Source: Allomyces macrogynus ATCC 38327
Taxonomy: Eukaryota > Blastocladiomycota > Blastocladiomycetes > Blastocladiales > Blastocladiaceae
NCBI GenBank assembly: GCA_000151295.1
Contig: GG745367.1
Span: forward strand, 170,038-234,037
Reading direction: 5' to 3'
Length of the DNA: 64,000 nt
This document shows positions 10,633 through 22,512 of this stretch, one piece after another. The notes under the pieces were generated by a model that saw nothing but the letters and a program-made list of their open reading frames with translations, ran no database searches and had not been told where the DNA came from. How positions within the stretch are numbered: position 1 is the first letter of the stretch; each line of letters opens with the position of its first letter. The translations under genes and the position numbers were made by a program.

Positions 10633-12259
10633 GGTGATTGATGAGGTAGGGGCGAGGGAGGGTGCGGTGGGTGCAGCAATTGCCAGGTCAAAACCGAGCA
10701 AATTCGAGCGCCGAGCGGGTCGATGCGTTCGGACAGGCGGCGGGCAGATGGCAGCAGGCACTCGGCACGCAGCGCGGAGCGGTGAGCAGCAGTGATGAAA
10801 TGGGCGCGTTCGAGAGCGAGAAACTTGCTGGTGCGTAGGTGCGAGGGTCGACCAGGCGGCTTCGCGAGCAACGGTGGCGGGCGCCGGCAGAGACGGCGAG
10901 CGGGCGACGAGTTGCCGGGAGTCGCACGGGCGCACGAGCGGCAAGGGACCAAAGGGATTGCAGGAGACGAGGAGCGGGGGTGGCGGTCCGGTCGGTGGAA
11001 AGGCGGAAAGGTGAGGAGGCAGGAGCTAGTCGCGGGTTGCTCTGCGTTGCGATGCAGCTGGGCTGCGCTGTAGCGGGGCGCTGGCAAAGTCAAACAAGGA
11101 AATCACGAACCACTGCTTTTCGATGGGTTTGGCAGTGGCCGAGTCTGCTTCGAGGCAGCATGCAGCACACGCCTCGCGCAATGCTGCGCCTGCCTGCGCA
11201 CATGCGACGCGTCTGTGGACGCAGTGAGTCACCGGCGCGCACGGGTTGTCCTGACCCAGCTCCTCTTGTTCCGGCCGAAACATGGTCAAGGACGTCGCAA
11301 TATTTGTCGTCTGCTCGTACGGCCGTCTGCCGGCCGGCCCGCTCGCTCATGAAGAAGGCACGCCCAGCGAGCAGAGCAATCATGAGCAACGGTTGCACCT
11401 CGCGTCGTCAAAGAGGGTTTTGGCAGAGCGGCGCGTACAGGAGCAGGCGGTGGGCAGCAGTTGGCACCAATGGCGCAAAGGAGAGAAGAATGTCAGTGCA
11501 AATCGGCGATAAGCCCAGCCGTGGATCACCCGATCGGCGCTGCTACACATGGCCTGCCCTCGCCAGTGCCGCGACCGCCAGCCGACCCTGACGTGCGCAC
11601 CAACGACTTGCTTGACGGCCGCGCGGCCTAGCACGGCGTCGCGGCGCGCCGCAGGGCCACGTCAGGGATGGGAGCGGTGGAGTGGCCGGTCGTGTCGGCG
11701 GGCCTGAGGGCCCGCAGGAGTCGCGAACGGTCCATGGCGATGGCGACAGCCACCGATCGTGCTTGACCGGCCGCACAGGTTGACGCGCGACCAACTTAAC
11801 CTACGCCGCCCGCTCCTCGCGCTCCTCGCGCTCCTCTTCCCGGCGCGCGCGATCTGCTCGACGACACGGCCGCGCTCGATGTGCGCTCCCGCGGCACACT
11901 CATAAGCCCTGCCGCCCCTGTCCCGCGCTGCAACTCTCCACCACTCACGACGAGCACAACTGCAAGCTCGGCCGACGTCCACGATACCTCGCCGGTCAAC
12001 CGCACGCCAAACCAACCGAGGGCGTGCTTGACGCGGCGTTCCCACGTCAAACAAGGCCGCCACCGGCTCGCGGTTCTCGCCGCCGTCCCGTTCGCCTGAC
12101 CGGTCGTTTAGGCGTGTACAGACGCCTGTGACCACCGGCCAGCCGGCCCACTGGTTGTCCGCGCGAGTCGGCTTGCTCTGGATCCCGCCAGATTCCGGCG
12201 CTGTGCCGCGCCAGAGGGCGCTTGCGACTTCTCAGCGGACCGACCAGGCCTCCCCTCGC
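10633..12259. other. Divergent intergenic region, no recognisable gene
   Basis: About 1.6 kb separates the start of G-alpha (minus) from the start of the zinc-finger gene (plus). Open frames here are arginine/alanine-rich shadows typical of GC-rich DNA and match no family I know. It probably holds both promoters and 5' UTRs. Confidence 0.5.
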
Positions 12260-14396
12260 ATGACGGCAAACGACACCATCAACAACAACACCTCGCCGCC
12301 GCCGCCGCCGCCGCCGTCGTCAACCACGGCGTCGTCGTCGAGCTCGAGCTCGGTACGTTGTTGCGTTCTTTCTCGCTGCACCATCTTGTCCTGTCTTGTC
12401 GTTCGGGATCCGCGAGCACGGTGTGTGTGTGCCAGATGCGTGTGCGTAAGCAGTTGGCTGTTCCCGTCGATGTACGACTGTCGAGATCAACGGCACCGCG
12501 ACGGCTGACGTGTGCGACTTGCTGGAACGAGCGCGCCAGGCCACGGGCAACGACACGCAAATTGGCGTTGCGGTGGGATGCAACCGGGGGCCGCAAGTCG
12601 GGGCTCGCGTCGGGCGGTCGCGGCGGGCCCTTTGGGCTCTTGCTGCCCACGCGTGCCGACATACGAGCCCCGTCCCTTTGTCGGCGTGCCCACCAACTCG
12701 CAGGCGAGGTGATTTTCGCGCGCACGTGGATCCCTGCCCTCCCATCCCCTCCTCGACGCCCTCACCCACAGGATCTTGCCGCCAACTTGCTCACTTCTCA
12801 TGCTTACGCTCGCTGGTGTAGCGCCGCGGGCCCGCCGAGCCGCCGCCGCGCCGTCGCCGCACGCGCACTGCTACCGCCCCGCCGCCCATCACGTCCGCGC
12901 GGTCCCCACCGGCACCTGCTGCGCGCCGCCGTGCGCGCCGCGTGTCGACCGTGTACCCGGGGTTGTCGCCCTCTTTCCCTTCGTCATCATCCTCGTCGTC
13001 GTCTTCGCCGGCCAGCAGTGCCAGCTCGACGCCCTCGCGCGGCAATATGCCCGTGGGCGACGACGGCGCACCCATGTCGCCGCTGATCCCAGTGATTTCA
13101 ACGGCCGACGGGAACGGCTGGGATGCGGCGGCCGCTGCCGCCGAACCGGCCCCTCCCGCCGCCGTCGCTGCCGCGGCACCACCTCCAGCGCCGGTGCGCG
13201 AGCGGCCGTTTGTGTGTCCTGACTGTGGCCTGGCATTCACGCGGCACCATGACATGGCGCGGTACGTGAACTCAGGCCGCATCGGTGACTGACGGGCCAT
13301 CGCGTCAGGCAACCCACCCGTCCCCCGATCACCAACCCTCGGCACCGGCTCGCGCCAATCACCTCCATCCCTCTTGACTGACCTCCTCCTCCTCACCATC
13401 CATCTATCTAGCCACCGCCGCCTGCACTCCGGCGACCGTCCCTGGATGTGCCACCGGTGCTTCCGCGCGTTCGCCCGGCTCGACGCGCTCGCGCGCCACG
13501 CGTCGACCGCGTCCTGCGCCGCCGTCCACGTCCCGCCCGAATTACAGGACGCGTTGCGCGCCCACCATGCCGAGACACTGCGCACGTCCCGACTCGCGAC
13601 TGCCGCGCGGCTCGGCGGACGCGCCGCCGTCGAGCTCCTGCGCAAGGAGGAAGAGGCTGGCGCACAGCAGCCGCCGCCGGCAGCCCCACCGCCCGCGGCC
13701 CCACCGCCCAGCAATTACCACCACCAGCAAGCACGGCGTGCGGAAATAGGGGCCGTGGGACGCGGCGGCCTTCTCGGCGGGCGGCACGACGAATCGTCAT
13801 CCAGTCTCCCGCACCCATCGGGCACGTCCTCGTCCTCATCCACGACCACCCCACGTACCGCGTGGCCCACCGCCTCTCCTCCCCCACCTCCACCGATTGC
13901 CGCGCCGGCGTGGGGCGCTGGCACGACCGACCCGCTCGCGGCCTACCCGCGCGACGCGCGCGGCGCCTATGCAGTTGCCGACGTCGAGCACGCGTACTAC
14001 CCGGCGGCGCAGCACGCGTTGCACGACGACCATGCGCGACTGCACGGGCAGGTGCGCGACCTCGAGGCCGAACTGGCCGGATTGCAGCGCGCGCGTGCCT
14101 GGCGCGAGGCCAGGATTTTGGCCGCGGAGAATGAGGCCGCGGCCAATATGGATGCGGCCGCGGCGGCCGCCGCCGCGGGACGGGAGATGGCCATGGACGT
14201 GGACGAGGATGGCGATGAGGGTGGAGCGGGGGTCCTGGTGCCGAGAGTTGTGGACGCGCCGTGGTGGGGCGGACGGGGGTGGCTGCCGCCCCCACCCCCG
14301 CAGTTGTCGAGGGACGGCCGCGATAACCCGCGCACGCCGCCGTGCAGCGCCCATCCGGGGCCGGGATCGCATGGGGTGCCGCCGAGGAGGCAGTGA
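12260..14396 (+). CDS. Two-finger zinc-finger protein, probable transcription factor
   Basis: Three exons: 12260-12352, 12822-13261, 13412-14396; 505 residues; phases agree at both junctions (donors GTACGT, GTACGT). Exon 1 encodes MTANDTINNN, then Pro and Ser runs; exon 2 is Ser/Ala-rich. Joining exons 2 and 3 restores a classical C2H2 finger, FVCPDCGLAFTRHHDMARHR, then the linker LHSGDRP and a second finger (MCHRCFRAFARLDALARHAS) whose last ligand would be Cys (C2HC). The intron splits the first finger just before its second His. Downstream are Pro-rich segments, a short heptad-like helix (LHGQVRDLEAELAGLQRARA), then an acidic and Ala-rich tail. Fungal proteins with this finger pair and low-complexity flanks are usually nuclear regulators. 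Target genes unknown. The first intron is long for this genome (469 bp). Confidence 0.8.
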
Positions 14397-14706
14397 TAGC
14401 GGCCGTGATCGAGGAAGTTGATAACCATTTGTCGAGTCAAACTGTCGGTGGGTTTATGGAGTCCGTAAGGGTGCATATCAACCTTTTTTCTGGATGTGGA
14501 TTCTTGCATCGTCGATGCTTTCCGTTGCCGGGGCATCAGGCGGGCATCAGGGCTGTGCCGTCTATGTGCTCGAGGTGTTGGGCGTTTCCGCAACGGGTTC
14601 TTCATGGACAGATCGACCGGATGGTGTGCCGGGTCCTGCCGTCCCCGCTCAACCACACTTCGTCGGAGCACATCGATGGATAATAATCAACATATTCACA
14701 GCCTAG
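14397..14706. other. Convergent intergenic region
   Basis: About 310 bp between the stop codons of the zinc-finger gene and PLC. AT-richer than its neighbours; presumably shared 3' UTR and polyadenylation sequence. Nothing else seen. Confidence 0.5.
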
Positions 14707-17700
14707 TTACTTCGACCCGTGCGCCGCACCTCCCACTTCCGCTGCATCCCCCTCCGCCCCCACCCCACCACCATTCCCGCGCACCCCCTGCACATCAATC
14801 CACACCAACAAGCACGCCTCGGCGCTGACCTTCCCCTTCCAATTCCTCAGGTACACGAACCGGTACCCGGGCCTGAGCGCGGCCACTGGCGCCGTCCAAG
14901 ACCCGACCAAATCGTCGTGGTCGTAAACAGCAAGCCGGACCATGGCCAGTGCCGGACTCTGTACTCGCGTGGCAAACATTTCGTTCCAGGACGGGTTCCA
15001 TCCGTTCTCGAGCACGCGCGACGTGCGGTACGTAAATGCGGGTTCGTCGAGCGCCGATGTGGGCGAGTGGGGTGGCGCGTCCCAGATTTCGGCGTGCACG
15101 TGTGGGTCGATCACGTCGCCTTTTTGCTTGCCGCGGGGTTTCGGGAGGTGGTGGCCCGAGAGGATCTACGGAACAGTCGGCGAGTGAGTTGGGAGGGGAA
15201 GAAGATCGCGATGGGTGGCGAGGATGTCGCAACACGTACGTGCACGGTCAGCATCACGGACGGCGGCGGTGCGACCGCCGCGTCGAGCAGGTAGCCGGGT
15301 TTGAGCACGTATCCGGCGCGCGCGTTTTGCTGGAAAAACGCCGTGTTCAAGTCCATGCCGCGGTCTATCCTCGGTCCAGGGGCATCAGTTCTCACTTCTC
15401 TCTCCACCAGTGCAAAACAGAACGCGTACCAAACGTCTGCCAATTGAGCGCGACCATTTGCACGCCGGCCGCCCATAACGCAAACGGGACCACATTCGAC
15501 GACCCGACCCGTCGTCCACCGGGATACACGCGCGCCATGTGTCGCCGCGTCGACGCGACCAGCCCGGCCGGATCCGACTTGATGTGCTTGACGGCTGCTG
15601 ACTCGGCGAGCGAACTCATCGTGCAGAAATCGGACGCCGTGCCAAATTTGGCCGTGCGCAGGTAGACGGCAAGCGCCAGCAGGTCTGGGTGGTGGTGGTG
15701 GTCTTGCGACGGTGCCGACGACGACGAGGAAGAGGACAACGACGAAGAGGTGATGGACGAGGCAGGTGCGAGGGTCGCGGCCATCGACGCGAGCGACGAC
15801 GCGAGCGATCCGGGCGTGTCGGGTGGGGACGTGCCGGACATGAATGTCGCCAAGCTGCCGTTACTTGCCGTGCTCGCGCGCTTGCGCCGCGCCAGGGATA
15901 ATGACAGCGGCACGTCGACGGCGCGTGCGAGCCGCGCGGGGATCGATGACGACCCTCCACCACTACCGCCACTACCGCCACTGCCGCCACTGCCGCCGGG
16001 ACTACTGCTCGACGAAGTCGATGACGAGGAGGTTGTCGGCGAACCCGAGTCAGCCGCAGCGGCAGCAGCAGCGGCTGCAACCGCGACCGCAGCCGCCAAG
16101 TCGCCCATCCCGCTTCCGGCCCCACCGTGCGCCTGCGGAACCGTCGGCGGCGACGTGATGAGCGGCCCGCTCGCAGCGAACCCGAGCGCGGTCGGGGACG
16201 CTGGCGCGGCCGGGACCAATGGTGACGACCAGCTGCGCGGGCGCGTTTCCGGGTCTTCGCCGTCTGCGCAGTCGGTCAGGTGCAGCGGTGCCGACCCGTG
16301 CGTTGCCGTGCGCGCGTGCAGGGGCGTCGCGCACGAGCTGTGCCGCGCCGAGTCCTTGGCGCCCGCATCGTGCTCGTGCATGTCGGCACCATCGCAAGCG
16401 GCGACAGTGGCGGTGGCGGGTGCAATCGCGGCCGCCGCGGGCGCGCCGAGCTTCATGCCTTTACCCTTGACCAAGATCCGTCGCTTGAGCGCGTCGGGCG
16501 ACGGTAAGTGCGTTTCGTCCCCCGCCAACCGTTCCGTGACCAACATCGGGCCTAGCAAATGCTTCAAGTAATACGCGACCTTGAACTGCTGCGGCGGGGA
16601 GCAGTGCATTTCGAGCGACAAGATCAGCGGGAACTCGGTCGCGACAAACGCGTACCGCGCAATCGCGGCGACCACGTCCCTGACCAAGATCTTGGACGTG
16701 GCGGTATGCCCGTGGTAAATGATCGGGTCGTCCTTGGGTCCGTCCCAGCAGTCGAGCTCGACGCACCGGCACCCGAGCTGCAACACGCGAATGTAGGCCT
16801 CGACGGACGACATGGAACTGAGCTGGTTGCCCTCGAGGTACGTGTTGTGCGAGCTCGAGATAAAGTACTCGTGCAGTGGGCGGTCCATGCGCATCGCCAC
16901 CGGCGGTGACGCCGCGAGCGGCGCGTTGTGCGGCGAGAGCAGGTACAGGTGGAACCCGGCCAGGTCCATGGCGCGCTCGTCGTTCGCCGTCCCCGACGAC
17001 GTCGTCGAAAACTGGTCAAACAGCGCATCCACGTCGTCGGGCGCATCGTGCTGCACGTCGTGCACAAACGCGGCAAACATGGTCCGTGTCATGACGGCCT
17101 TGCCGCCCTCACCACCCGTCGCCGCATCGTAGATCCTGACCACGTCCGCCGACCGTTTCAGTGACCGGCACAGTCGCGCGAATTCCGTCTTGTCCAATGA
17201 CCCGACCCCACTACGGTCGTGCCGGTGCAGGAGCGCCTGCACGTCGCGCCGGTGTAGCGCGACGTTGAGCGATTTCAAAACGGCCGCCACCTGGTCGAGC
17301 GGGACCCGCGCGTAGTCCGGCGCACCGAGCGACGACCACGCGCGGTGAATCCACGTATCGAGCACTAAGAGCGTGTAGTCACGGCCGTCGAGCTGCAACG
17401 CGTGCGACCGCACCGCGTCCAGGACGTGCACGAGGGCGTCGCGCACGCGCGGGGTCGTACAGAGCACGTCAAGGACGCGCGGCGCGCCGTGCTGCGTGTA
17501 GTGCAGCGAGAGTGGGGCCGCCGTGGACGGGATCGCGTTCTCGTCCTCTTCCGGAACAAACGACGAGGAGGACGACGAGGAGGAGGCCGAGGACATAGAC
17601 GCGCGCACGGCCGCGACGGTCGCGGCGCCGGGTAGCGACAGTTCGGCGCGTACTTCGTGGATCGCGTCAATGTCGACTACATAGACGAGCACGGAAAAGG

Positions 17701-18398
17701 GGGCGACGTCAGAGTGAGACATGGATGTGCCGCCGATCGCTCCCAGCGGCCCACTCCCAACCAAAGTCCCGCGCGCACCGCGCGAGCGCCAGGATCACGC
17801 GCGCGATCACCAATTCGCACCGCCCGCTGGGAAGAAGAAAAAACGAACTCGTCGTCAACTCGCGCGGTTTCCTTTTCGACCGCCACTGGACCTGCCGCCT
17901 GAGCACATCCACCGTAACAACCCTGGCGTGCACCGCACGGCGCGTCACTTTCAGCACACGCACGCCCGCAGCCAGCGCATCGAGCACGCCTGGCGGGACC
18001 GGCGGCGGGTGCGCATCGACGTGCGCGCCCGCCAGGTACATGGACGCGCCCGACGAGAGGACGCTGCTGCCGGGCAGCATGTCGCGCGAGAGCGGCGGCG
18101 CGTGCGTGTGCGACGACCTTCCAGTTAACTTGCGCAGGAGCCGGGCGAGCGGGCGGCGCCATGACGATGAGGAACTGGAGGACGAGGAGGACGATGGCGG
18201 CGGGACGACCGATGCGGCACTCGCGCGGGCGGCGGGGTAGCGATGGCCGTGGTCGTCGTCGTGGCGGTGGTGGCCGCGGTCGTCGTCGCTAGAACTGCCG
18301 CCATCGTGTTCGGCACGGTCGAGGGAGGTGCGCGACCGCAGCGCCGGCGCGCTCGACCGGCGGCGCAGGCGGCGGGCGGAAAACGGGGACGACGGCAT
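14707..18398 (-). CDS. Phosphoinositide-specific phospholipase C (delta-like)
   Basis: Four exons: 18398-17849, 17676-15430, 15364-15240, 15165-14707; all phases agree; 1,126 residues. It hydrolyses PIP2 to IP3 and diacylglycerol at the membrane. Domains in order: a Ser/His/Asp-rich N terminus; a PH domain split by intron 1 ([14 protein letters not shown] joins [10 protein letters not shown]); EF-hand-like helices with one loop-like segment ([13 protein letters not shown]); the catalytic X box with both histidines ([12 protein letters not shown] and IIYHGHT); a long low-complexity linker rich in Gly/Ser/Ala; the Y box ([20 protein letters not shown], then GYVLKP); and a C2 domain ([11 protein letters not shown] ... 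FVYLRNWKG). The large X-Y linker is far longer than in most fungal enzymes and may be autoinhibitory. The delta-like call rests on PH-EF-X-Y-C2 order. Confidence 0.93.
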
Positions 18399-19145
18399 CG
18401 TGCTGGAGCGTGGACGGATTGGATGGGCTGCGTGCTGCGGTTGCGCGATGAGTCGGTGGCCAACCGCGCGCAACGGCTCGGTCGATGGAGGAAATGGAGC
18501 CGTTTTGGAGGATCGCGGCCGCACAAGGGCGACCGTCGAGCTGCGGGTCTGATCCGGTCGGCGCGCGCCACCAATTCAGGCCGGGAAGCGCGGCGGGGCA
18601 GTGCTTGCGGGGGAGCGCCGTCGAGCACGTCGAGGAACAGGCGCGACCGGGGACGACGACAGGAGCTATCGAGGAAGCGCCCAGGACGCGCAAGAGGAGC
18701 GGTATGCGGATCGTCGTCGGAGCGCGTCCATGGCCAGTCACGGGCCAGCGGGGCACGCCAAGTCTTGCGTGCAGTTGGGGTTGGGCGCTCCAAGTGCCGT
18801 GGCCGCACACGGCGCTGCTGCTGCTGCTGCTGCTGCTGCTGCGGCGGGGGCGGCGGCGGCGGCGGGCAGCGGCGAGCGTTGTTGCTCGTTCGCCGCGGTG
18901 GCCGGCATCGCGGCGTGGTGCCGTGGGGAAGTCGCGCTTGGCCGCGCGCGAAGCAAAAACGAGCCAAAAATGCACTGCGCGTGAGGCGCGTGACTGACAC
19001 GCCCCTTTGCGGATCGCGGCCTGGGTGCCGTCCCTTGGCGCACCTTCGCCGCTGTCGACGCCTGTCGTGCAGGAGCCCAATCTGACCCCAACCACGACCT
19101 GCTGCAGGCTACAACCACCTGCGCGACGCCCCGCGGAGCGTAATC
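18399..19145. other. Divergent intergenic region with CTG repeat
   Basis: About 750 bp separates the PLC start (minus) from the MSS4 start (plus), so both promoters should be here. It contains a (GCT)9 microsatellite near 18814-18841. Open frames through it are low-complexity and were not accepted as genes. Confidence 0.5.
18814..18841. repeat. (GCT)9 trinucleotide microsatellite
   Basis: Nine consecutive GCT units followed by GCG-type units, in the PLC/MSS4 divergent promoter region. Likely length-polymorphic. Confidence 0.85.
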
Positions 19146-19711
19146 ATGACGTTCACGACAGAGCAGGTCGCCGCCGCCCTTGCCGCGCAGCAGGAGCGCG
19201 ACCGCGCCGCCCCTCGGCAGCAGGGGCTCGCCAGGCTGCACGACGCGCCCGCGAACCACGTCGCCACTACTGCGAATACCAACGCTTGCGCAATCTACTG
19301 CCCCAGCGAACACTGCCAGTGCCTGATCCTGCGCGCGAACGTGGCGCCGCTCGAGACCGTCACGGACGCGCCCGACCTCGCGGCGCTGCCCGGCATCAAC
19401 CTTGGTGCCGTCAACGCGACCGACGCGCGGTATTATGCCGTCCCGTCGATGATGCATTTCGAGAACGTCGGGTTCTCCAAGACAGTCGGCAACGGCGTCA
19501 AGTACCTGTGTTGTGCTGGTACGCCTGAACGCGTCTCTCGTCTCCACGATGATCCCGGTCACGTCGCTGCTGTGTCTCACTCGCTGCTGATTCTGATCCA
19601 GACTGCGACCTCGGCCCGCTCGGGTTCATGCGCACGAACCCGGGCCGCACGCCAACCTGCTACCTGAAGGTCGCGCGGCTGCGGTACAAGGTCCCGCCGC
19701 CGTCCGAATAA
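19146..19711 (+). CDS. MSS4/DSS4-type Rab GTPase chaperone
   Basis: Two exons: 19146-19518 and 19602-19711, donor GTACGC; 160 residues, about normal for the family. MSS4/DSS4 (RABIF) proteins bind nucleotide-free exocytic Rabs and act as Rab chaperones or weak exchange factors. Seen: a first zinc-ligand pair in CPSEHCQCLIL, the strongly conserved MMHFENVGFSKTVGNGVKYL segment, and a second pair formed across the splice junction (CCA joins DCDLGPLGF). The C terminus is ARLRYKVPPPSE. An N-terminal coiled region of about 50 residues precedes the zinc fold. Its stop lies only 8 bp from the stop of the convergent DUS4 gene, so the two 3' UTRs must overlap. Confidence 0.92.
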
Positions 19712-19719
19712 ACGATCGT

Positions 19720-20929
19720 TCAGTGCGCCAACCCATTGCATTCCTCGTCGTTCCACGCGTCCCAGCTCCGGAAATAATCGGCCATGGCGGCGACCGACGT
19801 GCACACATTGAACCGCTTGCGCTGCCAGACGCTCAGGTGCGCTTCAAGGCAGTACATCAAATGGTGGTGGATCACGTACGCGTGCGTGCCGCACTTGACT
19901 GCATAGTCAAAGTAGGCCTTGGCCGCTGCGATCGGGGTCGAGTCGTAGCCGGCAAAGAGCGCCGGATTAGCGAGCAGACCACGGGCGGCCATGATCCCGT
20001 CGGCGCGCGTGGCGAGGGCGAGCGCGTCGGCGTCGGCGCGCGTGAAGACGTTGCCTGAATCGATGCGTCGCACGGCGGTCAGTTGAGCCCGTTCCCCCAA
20101 GTCCGCGCGTCAGCTGGGCGGACTTACCGTTGGCAATCACCGGTACCCTCACATTCTCCTTGACCAGTCGAATCGCGTCCACGTTCACGGCCTCCGTCGA
20201 TTTCTGGTGCCGCGTGCGCCCATGCACGGCCAATACCCCGGCACCCATATTCTCAAGCCGTCTCGCCATTTCCACGGTCCGCGTCGCCGCGTCGTCGTGC
20301 ACGCGAATCTTGACGGCAATCACCAACTCCGGCACGCGCCGCCGGGCCATGGCCACCATATCGGCCACTTTTTCCGGGTGTTCCATCAGGTAACTACCAA
20401 TGCGTTCCTTGAACGCCCATTTCTGCGGGCACCCGCACTAGAAACACACGGCGCATCAACGTCCGTTCCATCGCGGCCCACGTGAACCGAACGAATCGCG
20501 ACGCACATTCAAATCCACCGCGTCGACATACGGCGCCGCCATGACCGCCGCCGCCGCAAAGTCCTCGGCGTTACTCGCCGCCAATTGCAATACCACGGGC
20601 GTATCATTGGGCGCCGTCGTGAACTCCGTGTCCCGCGCAAACGGCGAGTTCTTGAACACGTCGGCCAAGATCATGGGCGTGTACGCCACGTCCACACCGA
20701 AGTGGCGCACGACGTGCCGGAACGCTAGTTTCGAGTACCGCACCATCGGCGCGCAGACGGTGATGTAGGGTGGCGGTGGTGCGGGCGCGTCGGACGGGTA
20801 GAGAGGGCGCGATTGCGGGTGTGGAGGGAGGGTGAATAGGGAGAGGAAGCGCTCGCCGCGTGGGGTGTAGGACGGCGGGTCGGCGGCGGCGGGGTCGGCG
20901 GTGGAGGGTGGTGTTGTCGAAATGGCCAT
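19720..20929 (-). CDS. DUS4: tRNA-dihydrouridine synthase 4 (DUS4-like)
   Basis: Three exons: 20929-20507, 20437-20128, 20054-19720; donors GTGCGT and GTAAGT; 355 residues. FMN enzyme that reduces uridines in the tRNA D-loop (positions 20a/20b in yeast Dus4). Seen: CAPMVRYSKLAFR near the N terminus (FMN-site start), TPVVLQLAASNAEDF, the catalytic cysteine in CGCPQKWA, built across the first splice junction as VDLN then CGCPQ, LAVHGRTRHQK, VPVIANGN across the second junction, and ADGIMAARGLLANPALF. The wording CGCPQ with W-A-x-K and the short C-terminal domain fit DUS4 better than DUS1-3. It is tail to tail with MSS4, 8 bp between stops. Confidence 0.93.
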
Positions 20930-21208
20930 AGTCGATGGACGGGTTGGGCGCGTCGTGGAGGCTGCTGGAAGTTGGGCCTCGAAGGTTGGATTTCGGGGGT
21001 TGCTGCAAGTTGCTGCGACGGTGCTGCGTGTGTCGTTGTCGTGGATGGTGCCGTTCTACTCTGAACGAGTTGTCGGGACTGCTCAACAGACGCGTCGTTG
21101 GCGGCGGACGGCAGTGGAGCAATCGTGAGGGGCGGTCACACGCCGTCACGGTCCCCGTTGCCGTGCCCTCCACCCGCATCCGTATCAAAACCTCCATCAT
21201 TTCTTGAA

Positions 21209-22279
21209 CTACACATCGAGCGTCCTCTGCCCCTTGACCTTGACCGCCTTGGCCCCCTTTCCCACCCCACCCGCACCGCGCTTCCCGACCAGCGGCGCGA
21301 TATTCACCTTACCGGACCGGAGCGCCGGTTTCGACGGCCCGCTCGGCGGCCCTGCGGGCACTGGCAGTAGGACCCGCGCTGGGGCCGGGGCCGGCGGTGG
21401 TCGCGCACCGATCACAGTCAATCGCGTCGCCGCGCGGAGTGGCAGTGCCTCCTCCTTGTCCTCCTCGTCCTCCTCGTCCACCGGGTCCACGACACGCATC
21501 ATGTACTCGTCCAAGTCCCAGACCGCCGCCGCGGCAGGCGGTGGGGACGACGATGGCGGGACCACCGGCGCCGTGGGACGGCGCCGAGCGCGCGCGAGAT
21601 CGCGGTCGCGCGCGAGGTCCACCTCGCGGTCGTACTCGCGCAGCGCGGCGGTCATTGCCTGAAACGCCTGCTTGACATCGACTGCCGCGCTCTGTCGGTC
21701 GAGGTCGAGTTCATCGTCAGCCGGCACTTGGCGTGCCGTGGGCCTACATCGGAACGGCGGGAACGGTCGGTCAGCCTTGCCGTCTTTTGCCGTGACAGAA
21801 ATGAGCGAACGGGAAAACGTACATTTTGGGAACGCGGCGTACCACGCCTCGAGACACCTTCAGAAGATGGGAATGCGTCCGTGTCTCGGAATCCACGAGC
21901 ATGTCAGCAGGACCGATGGAAGCCCACGTACGCCTGGTGGAAGACGTGGCCACAGGTCAGCGCCGTGGCACTGTCCGTCAGGGTGCCGGCGCAGAGGCCG
22001 CACGTTGGTGTAAATCGTGGTGGGGAGGGTGTCGGCTCGCTGGATTTGGTACTTAGACCTGTCGCGACGGCTTTGGCGTGCAAAGAAACGATGCTGTCGT
22101 CCCCTGATTCGTGGCCGCTGGAGCTCGACGTGTCGAGAATGAAGACGGTGTTGCTAATGGTGTTGTCGGTCGGACGTGCTTGGTTGAAGTCATCGCTGTT
22201 GGAGCTGAAGGAGGACGGTCGCTGAGGTCGGGTCGACTCCTCGCCCTGACCTTGACTTGGCGCGCGGGCACCTCTCCAT
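21209..22279 (-). CDS. RING-type zinc-finger protein (candidate E3 ubiquitin ligase)
   Basis: Assembled from three exons: 22279-22272 (ATG GAG AG), 22204-21932, 21857-21209; phases agree; 309 residues if the last exon is uninterrupted. Exon 2 encodes an acidic/Ser-rich stretch (LDTSSSSGHESGDD), then CGLCAGTLTDSATALTCGHV followed by FHQ, giving the C-x2-C and C-x-H-x2-H ligands. The junction to exon 3 yields ACLEAWYAAFPKC, supplying the next ligands. The final RING cysteine is not clearly placed: a further intron starting GTACGT right at KC is possible, but the spliced frame I tried does not stay open. The C-terminal half is low-complexity, with acidic (DEEDEEDKEE) and Pro/Ala/Gly-rich parts and a Lys-rich end. 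Substrate unknown. Confidence 0.6.
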
Positions 22280-22512
22280 CACGGTCAAGGACGGTGCGTG
22301 CGCATCCGTCGCCGATGGACTGACCGGCTCTGAAGATGACGGCGCAACGCGCCCGGAAAATGCAAGACGTTCAAAAGGAAGCGCATCCTCTTCTTGGTTG
22401 GCGGAATGGCACAGGGGAAAAAAAAAAAAAAACATGGCTCACGACCTCCCTCCTCCACCTCCTCGTCCCTCTCCTCCTCCTCCTCGACGACGACCGGCTC
22501 GGCTCCGCCCAC

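Noticed and set aside
10839..11591. 250-codon plus-strand frame in the G-alpha/zinc-finger spacer
   Set aside because: Arg-rich composition, no motif, overlaps several equally long frames in other phases.
15750..16571. 273-codon plus-strand frame with poly-Ala and poly-Pro
   Set aside because: Antisense of the PLC X-Y linker.
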